Source of the DNA: Candidatus Glassbacteria bacterium
GTDB lineage: Bacteria; Gemmatimonadota; Glassbacteria; GWA2-58-10
Direction of reading: 5' to 3'
Length of the DNA stretch: 64,000 bases
NCBI GenBank assembly: GCA_019456185.1
Contig: VRUH01000002.1
Location: 89,999-153,998 of the forward strand
Below are positions 45,967-55,635 of this stretch, piece after piece (positions within the stretch are counted from its first letter, which is position 1; each line of letters opens with the position of its first letter). The position numbers and the translations under genes are program-made. The notes beneath the pieces were generated by a model. The model was not told the DNA's origin. It was given only the letters and a program-made list of their open reading frames with translations, and did not search any database.

Positions 45967-47811
45967 ATGACATTCAAGTCTTTTCTCAGCAACAGCACCG
46001 CAGTTACGCTGGCCGTTTTCCTGCTTTGTTCCGCGGCCGGCTCATCCGCCAGCCAGATCATGCCGATCGATGAGGTCGAGGCCGGGATGGATGGCTGGGG
46101 GCTATCGGTATTCAGCGGCGACAGCATCGAACGGTTTGAAGTCAGGATACTCGGTAAACTCAACAATTTTTCCCCGAAGAAGGATATCATCCTCGCCGAA
46201 CTGCTGGGCGAGCGTCTGCGCCACACGGGGGTTATCGGCGGCATGAGCGGCAGCCCGATCTACATCGGTGACAAGCTGATCGGCGCGCTGGCCTATGGCT
46301 GGCAGTTCAGCAAGGAGCCGATTTGCGGAATCACGCCGATCGAGCAGATGCTCGAGATCGAGCGCACGGTCATTTCTTCCAGTCGAAACACATCAGCGGA
46401 ACATGGACCGATTGAGGGCGGCCTGACCCGGTCCGCACCCGCGCGCTACGATCCGTTCACCGCTCCCGAGAACCCGCTGCTTGATAACTCCGGTAACGCG
46501 CCGGCAGCGACGGGCGGTTTGGCAGCCGGCGGCTTCCCCCTGGCCAGGCTTGATATCCCCCTGATTTTCGCCGGCTGCAGCCAGTCGGTCTTCGAGCGCT
46601 TCGGCGGCATGTTCGACCGGTTCGGGCTGGTTCCCCTGGCCGGCGGCAGCGTCGGCTCGACTGATTCCGGGCCGGTCAGCCTCCAGCCGGGTTCTGCCGT
46701 GGCCGCCCAGCTTGTCCGTGGAGACCTGTCGCTGGCGGCCACCGGCACGCTCACCCATCGCGACGACGAAAAAGTGCTGGCGTTCGGCCACCCGTTCATG
46801 CAGTTCGGTCCGGTCGATTTTCCGATGACCTCCGCGGAAATAATAACTGTCCTGCCCAACGTGGCCCGCTCATTCAAGATTTCCAATACCACGGATTTTC
46901 AGGGCAGCATCCGCGCCGACCACACCAACGGAGTGTTCGGCATTATCGGCGCTCAACCGGCGATGGTGCCGATCGAAATCAGCCTGTCGCTGCCATCGCT
47001 GCCCAGGCAAACGTTCCACTACGAGATGGTGGACAACAAGATGCTCTCGCCGGTACTGGCGGCGATTACCATGCTCAACTCCCTTTCAGAGGCCGGCAAT
47101 GCGGTTACCGAACAGACTCTCAGGGTCAGCGGAACTATTGAGATCGAGGGCACCGAGGCGGTGAAACTTGAAAACATGTACGCCGGCTCCTCGGCGACCG
47201 GCCAGTTCATCCAGCAGGCCCTGCAGACAATGCAGTACCTGTATGCCAACTACTACGGCCCGGCCAAGGTTCGTCGGGTGAGTTTCGATTTCGAGGTGGC
47301 CGAGGGACTGCCCAGGGCGCGGGTCGCGGAGGTCCACGTGGACAGCGATGAGCTTACGCCCGGCGATACGTTGCAGGTGAACGTCACGCTCGACCCGTTC
47401 GTAACCCCGTCCTTCCGGCGGCAGTTCCAGGTTGTCGCGCCGGAAACAGTCGAGAAAACCCGCCTGTTTATCCTCGTCGGCTCGGCCGACTATATCACCC
47501 GCGCCGAGTTTCAGCTTTCACCGGGACGGTTTCTGTATACCAGCCTGGCAGAACTGGTGGGCTTGATTAATAAAACGAGAAAAAACAACTGCCTGTATGT
47601 CAAGGCGTTTACGATGGACCGCGGCCTGGTGCTTGGCGGCAGTGAGATGCCCGAGCTGCCCGGCTCGGTATGGTCGCTGCTCAATTCCCGGAAATCCTCG
47701 GGCGCCACAATGCCGCTCAACGACAAAACTGTCGCTGAATTCGAGCTGCCGACCGATTACGTGCTTAACGGGTTCCGCCTGATTCAGTTGACATTGAAGC
47801 CCGGAACCTGA
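45967..47811 (+). CDS. Secreted SpoIVB-like (peptidase S55) domain protein
   Basis: A signal peptide (to about SSA 29) is followed by PIDEVEAGMDGWGLSVFSGD and the serine site GVIGGMSGSPIYIGDKLIG (Ser about 94/96). ICGITPIEQML closes this part. The His half of the S55 fold, LTHRDDEKVLAFGHPFMQFG with FGIIG further on, lies about 170 residues later, so the two halves are in the opposite order to Bacillus SpoIVB. A C-terminal beta-rich domain follows. Length is 614. Target unknown; protease or adhesin-processing roles are possible. The next gene starts 43 bases downstream and is probably co-transcribed. Confidence 0.82.
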   Translation: MTFKSFLSNSTAVTLAVFLLCSAAGSSASQIMPIDEVEAGMDGWGLSVFSGDSIERFEVRILGKLNNFSPKKDIILAELLGERLRHTGVIGGMSGSPIYIGDKLIGALAYGWQFSKEPICGITPIEQMLEIERTVISSSRNTSAEHGPIEGGLTRSAPARYDPFTAPENPLLDNSGNAPAATGGLAAGGFPLARLDIPLIFAGCSQSVFERFGGMFDRFGLVPLAGGSVGSTDSGPVSLQPGSAVAAQLVRGDLSLAATGTLTHRDDEKVLAFGHPFMQFGPVDFPMTSAEIITVLPNVARSFKISNTTDFQGSIRADHTNGVFGIIGAQPAMVPIEISLSLPSLPRQTFHYEMVDNKMLSPVLAAITMLNSLSEAGNAVTEQTLRVSGTIEIEGTEAVKLENMYAGSSATGQFIQQALQTMQYLYANYYGPAKVRRVSFDFEVAEGLPRARVAEVHVDSDELTPGDTLQVNVTLDPFVTPSFRRQFQVVAPETVEKTRLFILVGSADYITRAEFQLSPGRFLYTSLAELVGLINKTRKNNCLYVKAFTMDRGLVLGGSEMPELPGSVWSLLNSRKSSGATMPLNDKTVAEFELPTDYVLNGFRLIQLTLKPGT

Positions 47812-47854
47812 TAGCCTGGACATTCATTGAGTCTGGAAATACACGGAGGCTGGT

Positions 47855-50065
47855 TTGGCAAAACATGCGCTGGTTGTAATCTTTCTGATCGCGGCATTGG
47901 CATCCGCCGCCCGGGCGGACGGAGTCCGGTTCTGGAAGATCGACGGCAGGAAGGATTTCCTCGGCGGCGAAACAGAGGGCGTCTCTATCCTTGCCGACGA
48001 GTCTCTGTCGCTTGCGCCCGAACTAAAGCGCTTCACCGAGCCGGGAGTGCCTTTTATCTGGTCGATAGCTCCCGACGGCAAGGGCGGCGCATATCTTGGC
48101 ACCGGCCACGAGGGGCTAGTGCTCAGGGTAAATGTCAACGGGGATACGTCGGTGGTATACGATGCGCTGGAGCCGGAGGTGATGGCGCTGGCGGTCGCCC
48201 CCAACGGCGACCTGTTCGTCGGCGCCTCGCCCGAGGGACGTGTTTACCGGATACCGGGCGGTACCGGCCAGGCCGAGGTCTATTTCGATCCCGAGGAAAA
48301 ATATATCTGGAAAATTCTGCCGGGCCCCGCCGGCGAACTGTTCGTCGCGGTCGGCTTCAAGGGCAAAGTCTACAAAGTCACCGGCAGCCACCGGGGGAGC
48401 CTGATTCTCGATTCCGACGAGAACCACATCATTTCCCTGGCTCTCGACCGTAAAGGCAACCTGCTCGCCGGCTCCAGCGGCAGCGCCCTGCTCTACCAGA
48501 TCGATGCCGACGGCGGTGTTTCGATTGTCTATGACAGCCCGTTGAACGACATGCGCTCGATCGTTGTCGACAGCGACAACAACCTGTTCGTGGTCGCGTT
48601 CGAGATCAAGAGCGGCAACGGCCAGGGCCAGAACATGTTCTCCCAACCCAGTGATACCGACGGGCAGACGGGAAAAAACAATCAGGAGCAGGAGGGCCAG
48701 GAGTTGAAACGCGGGATGATTCTTCGCCCGCCCTCGGTGCGGATGGCCCCGCCGACCAACAGCGAGATCTACTATTTCGACCAGGACCGGTTTGTCACCC
48801 GAATCTGGCGCGAGAGCGGCGATGCGATCATGGCCCTGGGCCTCTCCGAGGACAACCAGGCGCTGTTTGTCGCCTCCAAGGACAAACGCAGCCTTTACAA
48901 GATCGACCGCCGGGGAGAGCTTACCCTGATCAACAAGTTCGGCAGCAGCGAAGCCACCGGGTTCCTCTATACCGGCGGCAGAACGTTGATCATCACCGGC
49001 AACCCCGGCCAGGTGCACTCGCTGGAAAAAGGTTATTCGCTGAAGGGGACTTTCACCAGCGACGTCCTGCCGGCCGGTATCCCGGCGCAGTGGGGACGGC
49101 TTACCTGGATGGGCGAAGTCCCATCCGGGACCAAGTTGAGTTTCCGCACGCGCTCGGGCAACACCGATAAGCCCGACACAACCTGGAGTCCGTGGTCATC
49201 GCCCATGCATGGCGTAGCCGAAGAGCTGATATCTTCTCCGGCGCGCCGTAATTTCCAGTGGCGAGTGGAGATGGAGACCGACAACCCGTCGCGGACTCCG
49301 CTGCTCCGCGAGGTCACGGTGTCCTATCTCAGGCGCAATCGCCCGCCGATGATCAGCCCCGTGCGGTTCATGCCACAGGGACTCTATATCAAGCAGAACG
49401 GAGCTCCGCTCGCTGAGGGCGGTTCTGCCAAGAAATACCCGCAGGAAGTTGCGCAACTGATGAAAGGCGCCAGTAACGATACCGATAAGCCGTTTCAGGG
49501 CAAAAAGGAATACGATCGCAGGTTCAGGATGGCCGGCTGGAACGCCAACGACGCCAACGGCGACCAGCTCCGCTACAGCATCTATTACCGGGGAATCGAT
49601 GAAAGCTCCTGGCGCACACTGCGGGAAAAAAGCAAAACCAACACCGTGATTTTCGATACGGAGAATATTGCCGACGGTCGCTACCTGCTGAAAGTGGTCG
49701 CGTTCGATTCGCTGGATAATCCGGCGGACCGGGCACTTTGCTCGGAACGCCTGAGCGCCCCGTTCTTCGTGGACAATACCGCGCCTGTTATCCGCGACCT
49801 CGTGGTGGACAGTCAGGCCGATGGGGCCGTGGTCGTGTCTTTCCGTGTCGAGGACACTACAACCAGGATCGAGCGGGTGGAGCTTACGCTGGACTCCGGA
49901 GATGCCAGGCCGATGTCACCCTCGGATGACTTGCTGGACACGACCAAAGAGAGTTTCCGGGTCGAACTGGCTAAACCGGGAAAAGGCGAACACACCGTCA
50001 GTGTGCAGGCCTGGGACCGTTTTTTCAACCGGACAACGGCCAGGAATACTTTCCAGGTCGATTAG
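47855..50065 (+). CDS. Secreted beta-propeller protein with C-terminal Ig-like domains
   Basis: A signal peptide (HALVVIFLIAALASAARA) is followed by repeated propeller blades such as VMALAVAPNGDLFVGASPEG, KILPGPAGELFVAVGFKGKV and LALDRKGNLLAGSSGSALLY. An insert rich in Gln and Asn (about residues 255-285) leads to further blades and a C-terminal region with Ig/fibronectin-type strands (RYLLKVVAFDSLDNPADRAL, VSVQAWDRFFNRTTARNTFQ). No catalytic motif is visible. TTG 47855 has GGAGG five bases upstream. It is the second gene of a unit with the S55 protein, and a terminator follows. Confidence 0.75.
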   Translation: MAKHALVVIFLIAALASAARADGVRFWKIDGRKDFLGGETEGVSILADESLSLAPELKRFTEPGVPFIWSIAPDGKGGAYLGTGHEGLVLRVNVNGDTSVVYDALEPEVMALAVAPNGDLFVGASPEGRVYRIPGGTGQAEVYFDPEEKYIWKILPGPAGELFVAVGFKGKVYKVTGSHRGSLILDSDENHIISLALDRKGNLLAGSSGSALLYQIDADGGVSIVYDSPLNDMRSIVVDSDNNLFVVAFEIKSGNGQGQNMFSQPSDTDGQTGKNNQEQEGQELKRGMILRPPSVRMAPPTNSEIYYFDQDRFVTRIWRESGDAIMALGLSEDNQALFVASKDKRSLYKIDRRGELTLINKFGSSEATGFLYTGGRTLIITGNPGQVHSLEKGYSLKGTFTSDVLPAGIPAQWGRLTWMGEVPSGTKLSFRTRSGNTDKPDTTWSPWSSPMHGVAEELISSPARRNFQWRVEMETDNPSRTPLLREVTVSYLRRNRPPMISPVRFMPQGLYIKQNGAPLAEGGSAKKYPQEVAQLMKGASNDTDKPFQGKKEYDRRFRMAGWNANDANGDQLRYSIYYRGIDESSWRTLREKSKTNTVIFDTENIADGRYLLKVVAFDSLDNPADRALCSERLSAPFFVDNTAPVIRDLVVDSQADGAVVVSFRVEDTTTRIERVELTLDSGDARPMSPSDDLLDTTKESFRVELAKPGKGEHTVSVQAWDRFFNRTTARNTFQVD

Positions 50066-50095
50066 CGCGGATGTTGAAAATATCGAGCTTGATCG

Positions 50096-50128
50096 CAGGG
50101 GCGATGGATGAGTCGCTCCTGTTTTTTT
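50096..50128 (+). terminator. Rho-independent terminator after the propeller gene
   Basis: CAGGGGCGA (50096-50104) pairs with TCGCTCCTG (50113-50121), nine pairs with one G-T, followed by seven T (50122-50128). It lies 31 bases after the stop, between two convergent genes. Confidence 0.85.
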
Positions 50129-50172
50129 ATCGGGAAAGATTAAGTTTCAGAGAAAAAGCTGTGCCAGCGGGA

Positions 50173-51450
50173 TCAGTAAAGTCGGCTGATGCCGGCTTTG
50201 GGGAAATAACGATCGAGGATTTTACGGTAGTCCTGGCCCGCGGACGCCCTGGCTATCGCGCCGGTCTGGCACATGCCCAGGCCGTGGCCGAACCCCCGTC
50301 CGCGCGCCACTATCGACAGGCCGCTGCTCCCGCCGCGCTGGAGCGAAAGGTCGAACATCGTACTCGGCAGTATCGAACCGTCGGGCTTACGCAGCGCACG
50401 GCGGATATTGTCTCCCTCCACCTGCAGCACGCGTTTATCGGTAGTTACTTTCAGCAGGACATTCCGCCCGGACGGCCCTTTCCGCATGATTTCGATATCG
50501 GTCGGCTCTCCCACCTCCCCGGCCGACATCTTCATCAGCTCCGGCAGGTATTTCTTGAGCAGCAGCAGCAACTGCTGACGGCTCCAGCTGACTTCCCACT
50601 CGGCCCAGCGCGATCCGCTGTCGTAAGAACCGTCACCCACCGAGCGCAGCCAGCGGTTACGTTCGGCGAACTGTTTGCCCCAGACCTCTGACGGATCTGC
50701 GGTGCGGCCCCCGCAGGTGCTGTGGTAGAAACTTGTCAGCACACGGCCGCCGCTGGTCAGGCACTCTCCAGCCGTTTCAAATACTGCGCTGTCGGTAAGC
50801 TGGTGTTCCGTGGACGTTCCCCTGTACATCTGGTCGCCCGTGTCGGCGGTGAGGTCGTAGCTGAATCTTCGGTTCTCGCTCATCAGCGACATCGCATAGC
50901 TGCGCGCGCTGACAGCCTGGGCTTTCAGCGCCTGGTAGGCCGCACTGCCGGGAGAGCCGATCTCCGAGGGCACCACCGAGCGAAGGTACTCTTCAAGCGG
51001 CAGGCGGTTGACCGCCATGATCCGGTTACCGCCGGAATTGACAAGCAGCAGTTCCCCGCGATAACTCCGTCCCGTTAACCTGAACTCTCCGTTCCCCCCC
51101 GGCATATGCACCCGGATACCAGCGGGGTGCGGCCTGCTCACCCGGCCGTCCGGCGAGGCCACCCGCAACTGGCCGTCGGGGCCGAACAGCACCACAGACC
51201 AGCGACCACCCGGCTCGATCGCGGCTATCTTTTCGCCCGAGGCCAGATCGGAGAACAGCAGCACCCCGCTCTCGGCTCCGATCTCCACCGGTCCCGGACC
51301 GTTCATAAGCCGCACGCGCACCGGCGGAGATCCTCCCGGCGGACTTACCAGCCCGGGAGGAAGGACGGCCCCGCGATGGCAGGCGGAGAGCGCCGCGAGC
51401 AGAAATGCCGAAAGCAGCAGCAGCACCATTTTGCCGGACAAACATTTCAT
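50173..51450 (-). CDS. SpoIID/LytB-domain lipoprotein
   Basis: Lipobox: LLLLSAFLLAALSAC (Cys about 24). The SpoIID domain occupies about residues 130-425, with NRLPLEEYLRSVVPSEIGS, ALKAQAVSARSYAMS, FYHSTCGGRTAD and the end GRGFGHGLGMCQTGAIARAS. SpoIID is a lytic transglycosylase acting on denuded glycan in sporulation. In diderms, related proteins may remodel glycan strands. The start lies directly after the hemL stop (TGA-ATG), but no functional link to heme is known. Confidence 0.9.
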   Translation of the reverse strand: MKCLSGKMVLLLLSAFLLAALSACHRGAVLPPGLVSPPGGSPPVRVRLMNGPGPVEIGAESGVLLFSDLASGEKIAAIEPGGRWSVVLFGPDGQLRVASPDGRVSRPHPAGIRVHMPGGNGEFRLTGRSYRGELLLVNSGGNRIMAVNRLPLEEYLRSVVPSEIGSPGSAAYQALKAQAVSARSYAMSLMSENRRFSYDLTADTGDQMYRGTSTEHQLTDSAVFETAGECLTSGGRVLTSFYHSTCGGRTADPSEVWGKQFAERNRWLRSVGDGSYDSGSRWAEWEVSWSRQQLLLLLKKYLPELMKMSAGEVGEPTDIEIMRKGPSGRNVLLKVTTDKRVLQVEGDNIRRALRKPDGSILPSTMFDLSLQRGGSSGLSIVARGRGFGHGLGMCQTGAIARASAGQDYRKILDRYFPKAGISRLY

Positions 51451-52743
51451 TCAGCCGGATACTTTCTGCAATGCGTTAAAATTTGCTTCCACCGTGCGGT
51501 CGATATCCTGCTCGGTGTGGGCCGCGGAGATGAACACGGCCTCGAACTGGCTCGGAGCCACGAAGATGCCCTGTTCCAGCAGAGCGTGGAAATAACGGCC
51601 GAACGCCGCTGTGTCCGACTGCTTGGCGGCGCTGAAGTCGTTGACCGGTCCGGGGTTGAAAAACAGGGTCAGCACACTGCCCGCCCGGTTGACTGTCAGT
51701 TCGAGACCCAGCTTGTCCAGATTGGCGCGGATACCGGTTTCGAGCCGCGCGCCCAGGCTCTCGAGCCTGTCGTAAGGCGGCTCCTTGCCGATCCTGCGCA
51801 GCATGTACAGCCCGGCCGTGACAGCCAGCGGGTTGCCCGAGAGGGTCCCGGCCTGGTACACCGGCCCCAGCGGCGACAGTTTTTCCATCACCTCGCGCCT
51901 GCCGCCGAACGCACCCATCGGCAGACCGCCGCCGATAATCTTGCCCAGGCAGGTCAGGTCCGGCTCGATGCCGAACAGGCCCTGGGCGCCCGAGGAACCG
52001 GCGCGGAACCCGCTGATCACTTCGTCGAAAATCAGCAGCGCGCCGTGCTGTCCGGCGACCCGGCGCAAACCCTGGAGATAGTCCTCTAGGGGCGGCACCA
52101 CGCCCATGTTGCCCGCTATCGGCTCTATGATCACCGCGGCGATATCTCCGCCCGAGGACGCGAACACGTCTTCCATTGCCTCGAGATCGTTGTAGGGGAC
52201 ATTGACTGTCAGCGCACTCTGCTCCGGCGGGACTCCCGCGCTGTCCGGCACGCCGAACGTGGCCCCGCCGCTGCCGGCCTTGACCAGGAACGCATCGCCG
52301 TGGCCGTGGTAGCAGCCCTCGCATTTGACCACCAGCTTGCGCCCGGTGAAGCCCCGTGCCAGCCGCACGGCGCTCATGGCGGCCTCCGTGCCGCTGTTAA
52401 CCAGACGGACCATCTCGATAGAGGGCACCATGCCGGTGATCAGTTCAGCCAGTTCCACCTCGAGTTCCGTTGCCGCACCGTAGCTGGTGCCATTGGCGAC
52501 CGCCCGGTTCAACTCCTCCGCCAGGCCCGGCGGGTTGTGCCCGAACAGCAGCGGGCCCCAGGAGCAGACATAGTCCAGGTACTCGTTACCGTCGACATCG
52601 AATATCCGCGTACCTTCGGCCCGCTCGACAAAAAACGGTCCAGTGTCGCCCACCGAGCCGAACGCGCGCACGGGGCTGTTGACTCCGGCGGGAATTACCC
52701 TGCAGGCCTGCTCGAAAAGTTGCGCGGAACGGCTGCCGATCAC
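51451..52743 (-). CDS. hemL: Glutamate-1-semialdehyde 2,1-aminomutase
   Basis: This PLP enzyme makes 5-aminolevulinate from glutamate semialdehyde (C5 pathway). Motifs are PAGVNSPVRAFGSVG, VCSWGPLLFGHNP, NSGTEAAMSAVRLAR, YHGHGDAFLVKAGSG, IFDEVISGFRAG, and the PLP Lys about 268 in CLGKIIGGGLPMGAFGG. It starts with GTG overlapping ahbB by four bases (GTGA) after GAGGAGG. hemA is not in the window. Confidence 0.96.
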   Translation of the reverse strand: MIGSRSAQLFEQACRVIPAGVNSPVRAFGSVGDTGPFFVERAEGTRIFDVDGNEYLDYVCSWGPLLFGHNPPGLAEELNRAVANGTSYGAATELEVELAELITGMVPSIEMVRLVNSGTEAAMSAVRLARGFTGRKLVVKCEGCYHGHGDAFLVKAGSGGATFGVPDSAGVPPEQSALTVNVPYNDLEAMEDVFASSGGDIAAVIIEPIAGNMGVVPPLEDYLQGLRRVAGQHGALLIFDEVISGFRAGSSGAQGLFGIEPDLTCLGKIIGGGLPMGAFGGRREVMEKLSPLGPVYQAGTLSGNPLAVTAGLYMLRRIGKEPPYDRLESLGARLETGIRANLDKLGLELTVNRAGSVLTLFFNPGPVNDFSAAKQSDTAAFGRYFHALLEQGIFVAPSQFEAVFISAAHTEQDIDRTVEANFNALQKVSG

Positions 52744-53246
52744 TGATCCTCCTCCTCACTGAAATACTGCATTGACGTTTTTTTCCATTCCTTCTCGCTG
52801 AGCAGTCCACGGTACTCGTCCAGGCCCGAGGCCTCTTTCATCCTCTCAAGGGTCTGTTCGATACCCTCCTGGCTGGTGGCGTGAACCATCGTGTACAACG
52901 TGTAGGGCCAGCCCTCGAACTCGGGACGACGGTAGCAGTGGGTAACCTCGGGGAATCCGGCGAATATCTCGCCGGCCCGGTCAGCGACCTCGGGATCGGT
53001 GACCCGCCAGACCACCATGCTGTTGGCGCTGTAGCCCATGCGCTGGTGACGGACCGTGGCCCCGAACCGCCTGATAATCCCGCTGCCGACCCAGGACGAC
53101 ACTTTATCCAGAACCTCCCGCTCGCTCATGCCCAACCGCTCGCTCAGCTCGGCGTATGGACGTTCCACCAGGGGGAGTTCCACCTGCAGAAGACGAATCA
53201 GTTTTTTATCTTTTTTACTCAGTTGCAAAGCAGCATTGACACTCAC
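52740..53246 (-). CDS. ahbB: Siroheme decarboxylase beta subunit (AhbB-like, Lrp/AsnC type)
   Basis: This Lrp-like two-domain protein has a winged helix (YAELSERLGMSEREVLDKVS) then the ligand-binding fold. IIRRFGATVRHQRMGYSANS and EVTHCYRRPEFEGWPYTLYT are typical of siroheme decarboxylase and heme d1 NirD/G-type subunits. With AhbA it would convert siroheme to didecarboxysiroheme. Two GTG codons overlap ahbA (53249, 53246); the second has better spacing. It is embedded in the hem operon, which supports heme (or heme d1) synthesis by the siroheme route. Confidence 0.87.
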   Translation of the reverse strand: MSVNAALQLSKKDKKLIRLLQVELPLVERPYAELSERLGMSEREVLDKVSSWVGSGIIRRFGATVRHQRMGYSANSMVVWRVTDPEVADRAGEIFAGFPEVTHCYRRPEFEGWPYTLYTMVHATSQEGIEQTLERMKEASGLDEYRGLLSEKEWKKTSMQYFSEEEDQ

Positions 53247-53728
53247 CACTCTCCCCCTCCCTGCCCCCGCGCGGCGCGGAAATCGGCTTTGATCTTGTAC
53301 AGGCGAAGAGCGGGCAGGTTCCTGATCTCTGCCACCTGCGGCAATGAGCCGATCCGACCGATTATGTTATCGATCCGCTCCTGGCTGGCGGCGATCAGCG
53401 TGAACCACAGGTTGTACTCATCAGTGCGCTGGTAATTATGGGTCACTTCAAGATACGTGCTGACCTCCGCCGCCACGGCCGGGAGATCCTCAGCCCGTGG
53501 AATTTTCACTCCGACAAGCGTGCTGACATAACCCAGTTTACGGGAGTCGAACACCGCTCCGAACCGTCTGATAACACCCTGTTCGCGCAGGGCTTTCACC
53601 CGCTCGATCAAGTCAGCTTCCGCAATTCCTATCTCATCGGCCATAACCGCGAAAGGCCGCTCGGTTACCGGGAATCCGCTCTGCACCCGATCCAGAATCC
53701 GCCCGTCCAGTCCATCGCTTCCGCTCAC
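53243..53728 (-). CDS. ahbA: Siroheme decarboxylase alpha subunit (AhbA-like)
   Basis: This is the partner of AhbB: a 161-residue Lrp-type protein with [20 protein letters not shown] and [20 protein letters not shown]. The family acts as an AhbA/AhbB heterodimer. It starts with GTG 53728, overlapping hemB (GTGA), with GGGAGGG upstream, and its end overlaps ahbB. AhbC and AhbD are not seen in the window. Confidence 0.88.
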   Translation of the reverse strand: MSGSDGLDGRILDRVQSGFPVTERPFAVMADEIGIAEADLIERVKALREQGVIRRFGAVFDSRKLGYVSTLVGVKIPRAEDLPAVAAEVSTYLEVTHNYQRTDEYNLWFTLIAASQERIDNIIGRIGSLPQVAEIRNLPALRLYKIKADFRAARGQGGGEW

Positions 53729-54708
53729 GCACCCTCCCTGTTTATCAGTTCAGCGGCGTCCGGCGCGAAATATGTGATAATCATATCCGCCCCGGCCCGC
53801 TTGATTGCAGTCAGTACTTCCATCATCGCCCGCCGCCCGTCGATCCAGCCCAGCTTATCCGCGGCCTTGACCATCGAGAATTCGCCGCTGACGTTAAAGG
53901 CGGCCACCGGCGTGTCGAAATTTTCCCGGACCGCTCTGATCACATCCAGGTAGGCCATCGCTGGTTTGACCATCACGATATCCGCCCCTTCTGCGATATC
54001 CAGCTCCACCTCCCGGAGCGCCTCGCGGACGTTGGGCGGGTCCATCTGGTAGGTCCGCCTGTCGCCGAAGGCGGGGGCGCTCTCGGCGGCCTCGCGGAAC
54101 GGGCCGTAGAAAGCACTCGAATATTTAGCCGCGTAGCTCATCAGCGGCAGGTTGTGAAACCCTCCGGCGTCGAGTTTATCGCGGATAGCCGCCACCCGGC
54201 CGTCCATCATATCGCTGGGCGCCAGCATATCGGCCCCCGCCCTGGCGTGACTCAGCGCCTGGTCGGCCAGCAGCTCCAGGGTGGAATCGTTGTCCACATC
54301 GTTATCGACAATCCTGCCGCAGTGACCGTGGTCGGTGTACTCGCAGAGGCAGACGTCGGTGATAACGCACAGCTCCGGCAGCTCCTTCTTCAGTACTCCG
54401 ACAGCCTGCTGGACCACTCCGTCATCGCGTGCGCCGGAGCTTCCCAGCGGGTCTTTCTCCTCGGGCAGTCCGAACAGGATCACGGCCGGAACTCCCAGCG
54501 AATGCACCCGCCCGGCTTCCCCGGCGATCCTGTCGAGCGACAGATGGTAGTTTCCGGGCATCGAGCCGATCTCTCTGCGCACTCCGCTGCCCGGAACGAC
54601 AAACAATGGGAAAATGAAATCCCTGGGGCTGAGGCTGGTTTCGGCGACCATGTCCCTGATCGCCTTGCTGTTTCTCAGCCGGCGGCCGCGCTGTATGGGA
54701 AACGCCAT
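53725..54708 (-). CDS. hemB: Delta-aminolevulinic acid dehydratase (porphobilinogen synthase)
   Basis: This condenses two ALA molecules. The zinc-type Cys-rich loop is [14 protein letters not shown], the active-site Lys residues lie in [12 protein letters not shown] and [12 protein letters not shown], and APSDMMDGR is present. The length of 327 is standard. ATG 54708 follows GGAG at five bases. It heads a hemB-ahbA-ahbB-hemL-spoIID unit, 36 bases after an ECF sigma gene. Confidence 0.97.
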   Translation of the reverse strand: MAFPIQRGRRLRNSKAIRDMVAETSLSPRDFIFPLFVVPGSGVRREIGSMPGNYHLSLDRIAGEAGRVHSLGVPAVILFGLPEEKDPLGSSGARDDGVVQQAVGVLKKELPELCVITDVCLCEYTDHGHCGRIVDNDVDNDSTLELLADQALSHARAGADMLAPSDMMDGRVAAIRDKLDAGGFHNLPLMSYAAKYSSAFYGPFREAAESAPAFGDRRTYQMDPPNVREALREVELDIAEGADIVMVKPAMAYLDVIRAVRENFDTPVAAFNVSGEFSMVKAADKLGWIDGRRAMMEVLTAIKRAGADMIITYFAPDAAELINREGA

Positions 54709-54744
54709 TTTGACTCCACCCTCCGGTTGACTGTTATCTCAGTG

Positions 54745-55401
54745 TTATTCCAGCATCGGCTCGACAACCTGGGCGAATTTGGCCCTGGCCCGGTTGAGCC
54801 TGCTTTTTACCGTGCCGATATTGCAGTCGAGAATGTCGGCGATTTCCTCGTAACTCTTGCCCTCGCGCTCGCGTAAGGTGAACACCAGCTTGTGCCGCTT
54901 GGGCAGTTTCTCGATCGCCGCATCCACTATCAGGGCCAGTTCGCCGCGGTAAACCTCCTCGTCCGGGCGGATTTTCTGGTCCACTGCCTCGAACATCTTC
55001 TGGTCCGACTTGCGAAAAAAGAAGTTTTGAAAATAGAGGAGCGGACTGCGCCCTTTATTACGCAGTTCGTTCTTGGACAGGTTGGTGGCGATAGTATAGA
55101 GCCACGTGGAAAACTTCCGGTCCACATCGAACCGGTCGATATTCCGGTAAACCCTGACGAACGTATCCTGGAGGAGGTCTTCAGCCCTGTCCCTGTCACC
55201 GATGATCCGGTATATGTAGTTAATAATACGACGGTTATAGCGCCCCATCAACTCGTTAAAAGCCCGCTCCCGGCCATCCCTGAACTGCTTGACAAGCTCC
55301 TCGTCCGATAACTCTCTCAATTCCAGGTCTTTGGCGATAATACGGGTATCCTTCCCGGGTTGATCCTGATGATTGACCATGAATACCGCGCACGCAGTCA
55401 T
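54745..55401 (-). CDS. ECF-family sigma factor
   Basis: This is a group 4 sigma factor of about 218 residues. Region 2 has AFNELMGRYNRRIINYIYRI and DLLQDTFVRVYRNIDRFDVD. A linker (FQNFFFRKSDQKMFEAVDQ) leads to region 4 with GKSYEEIADILDCNIGTVKS. The start is uncertain: ATG 55401 or ATG 55380, neither with a strong ribosome site. No anti-sigma gene adjoins it. It lies immediately upstream of hemB, so it may share or control that transcript. Confidence 0.92.
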   Translation of the reverse strand: MTACAVFMVNHQDQPGKDTRIIAKDLELRELSDEELVKQFRDGRERAFNELMGRYNRRIINYIYRIIGDRDRAEDLLQDTFVRVYRNIDRFDVDRKFSTWLYTIATNLSKNELRNKGRSPLLYFQNFFFRKSDQKMFEAVDQKIRPDEEVYRGELALIVDAAIEKLPKRHKLVFTLREREGKSYEEIADILDCNIGTVKSRLNRARAKFAQVVEPMLE

Positions 55402-55635
55402 CACCCTAAGCCGGATGACACAGATTTCAAATTAATATACTAGCGCCGAATTCTCAAATTATTACATACCGTGCATGGAAGCGCGAACAGAAAGATATTA
55501 TTCTAATTATCGGCGACAGGACTTGAAATTCCGGAAAAAATATTTTAACTAGATAAAAGAGTTCAATTCACCGCTGTCGAACGGGGTAAGCAGCATGTTC
55601 ATTACGGGATGAGTGCTGAGAACTGGAGACTTAAA

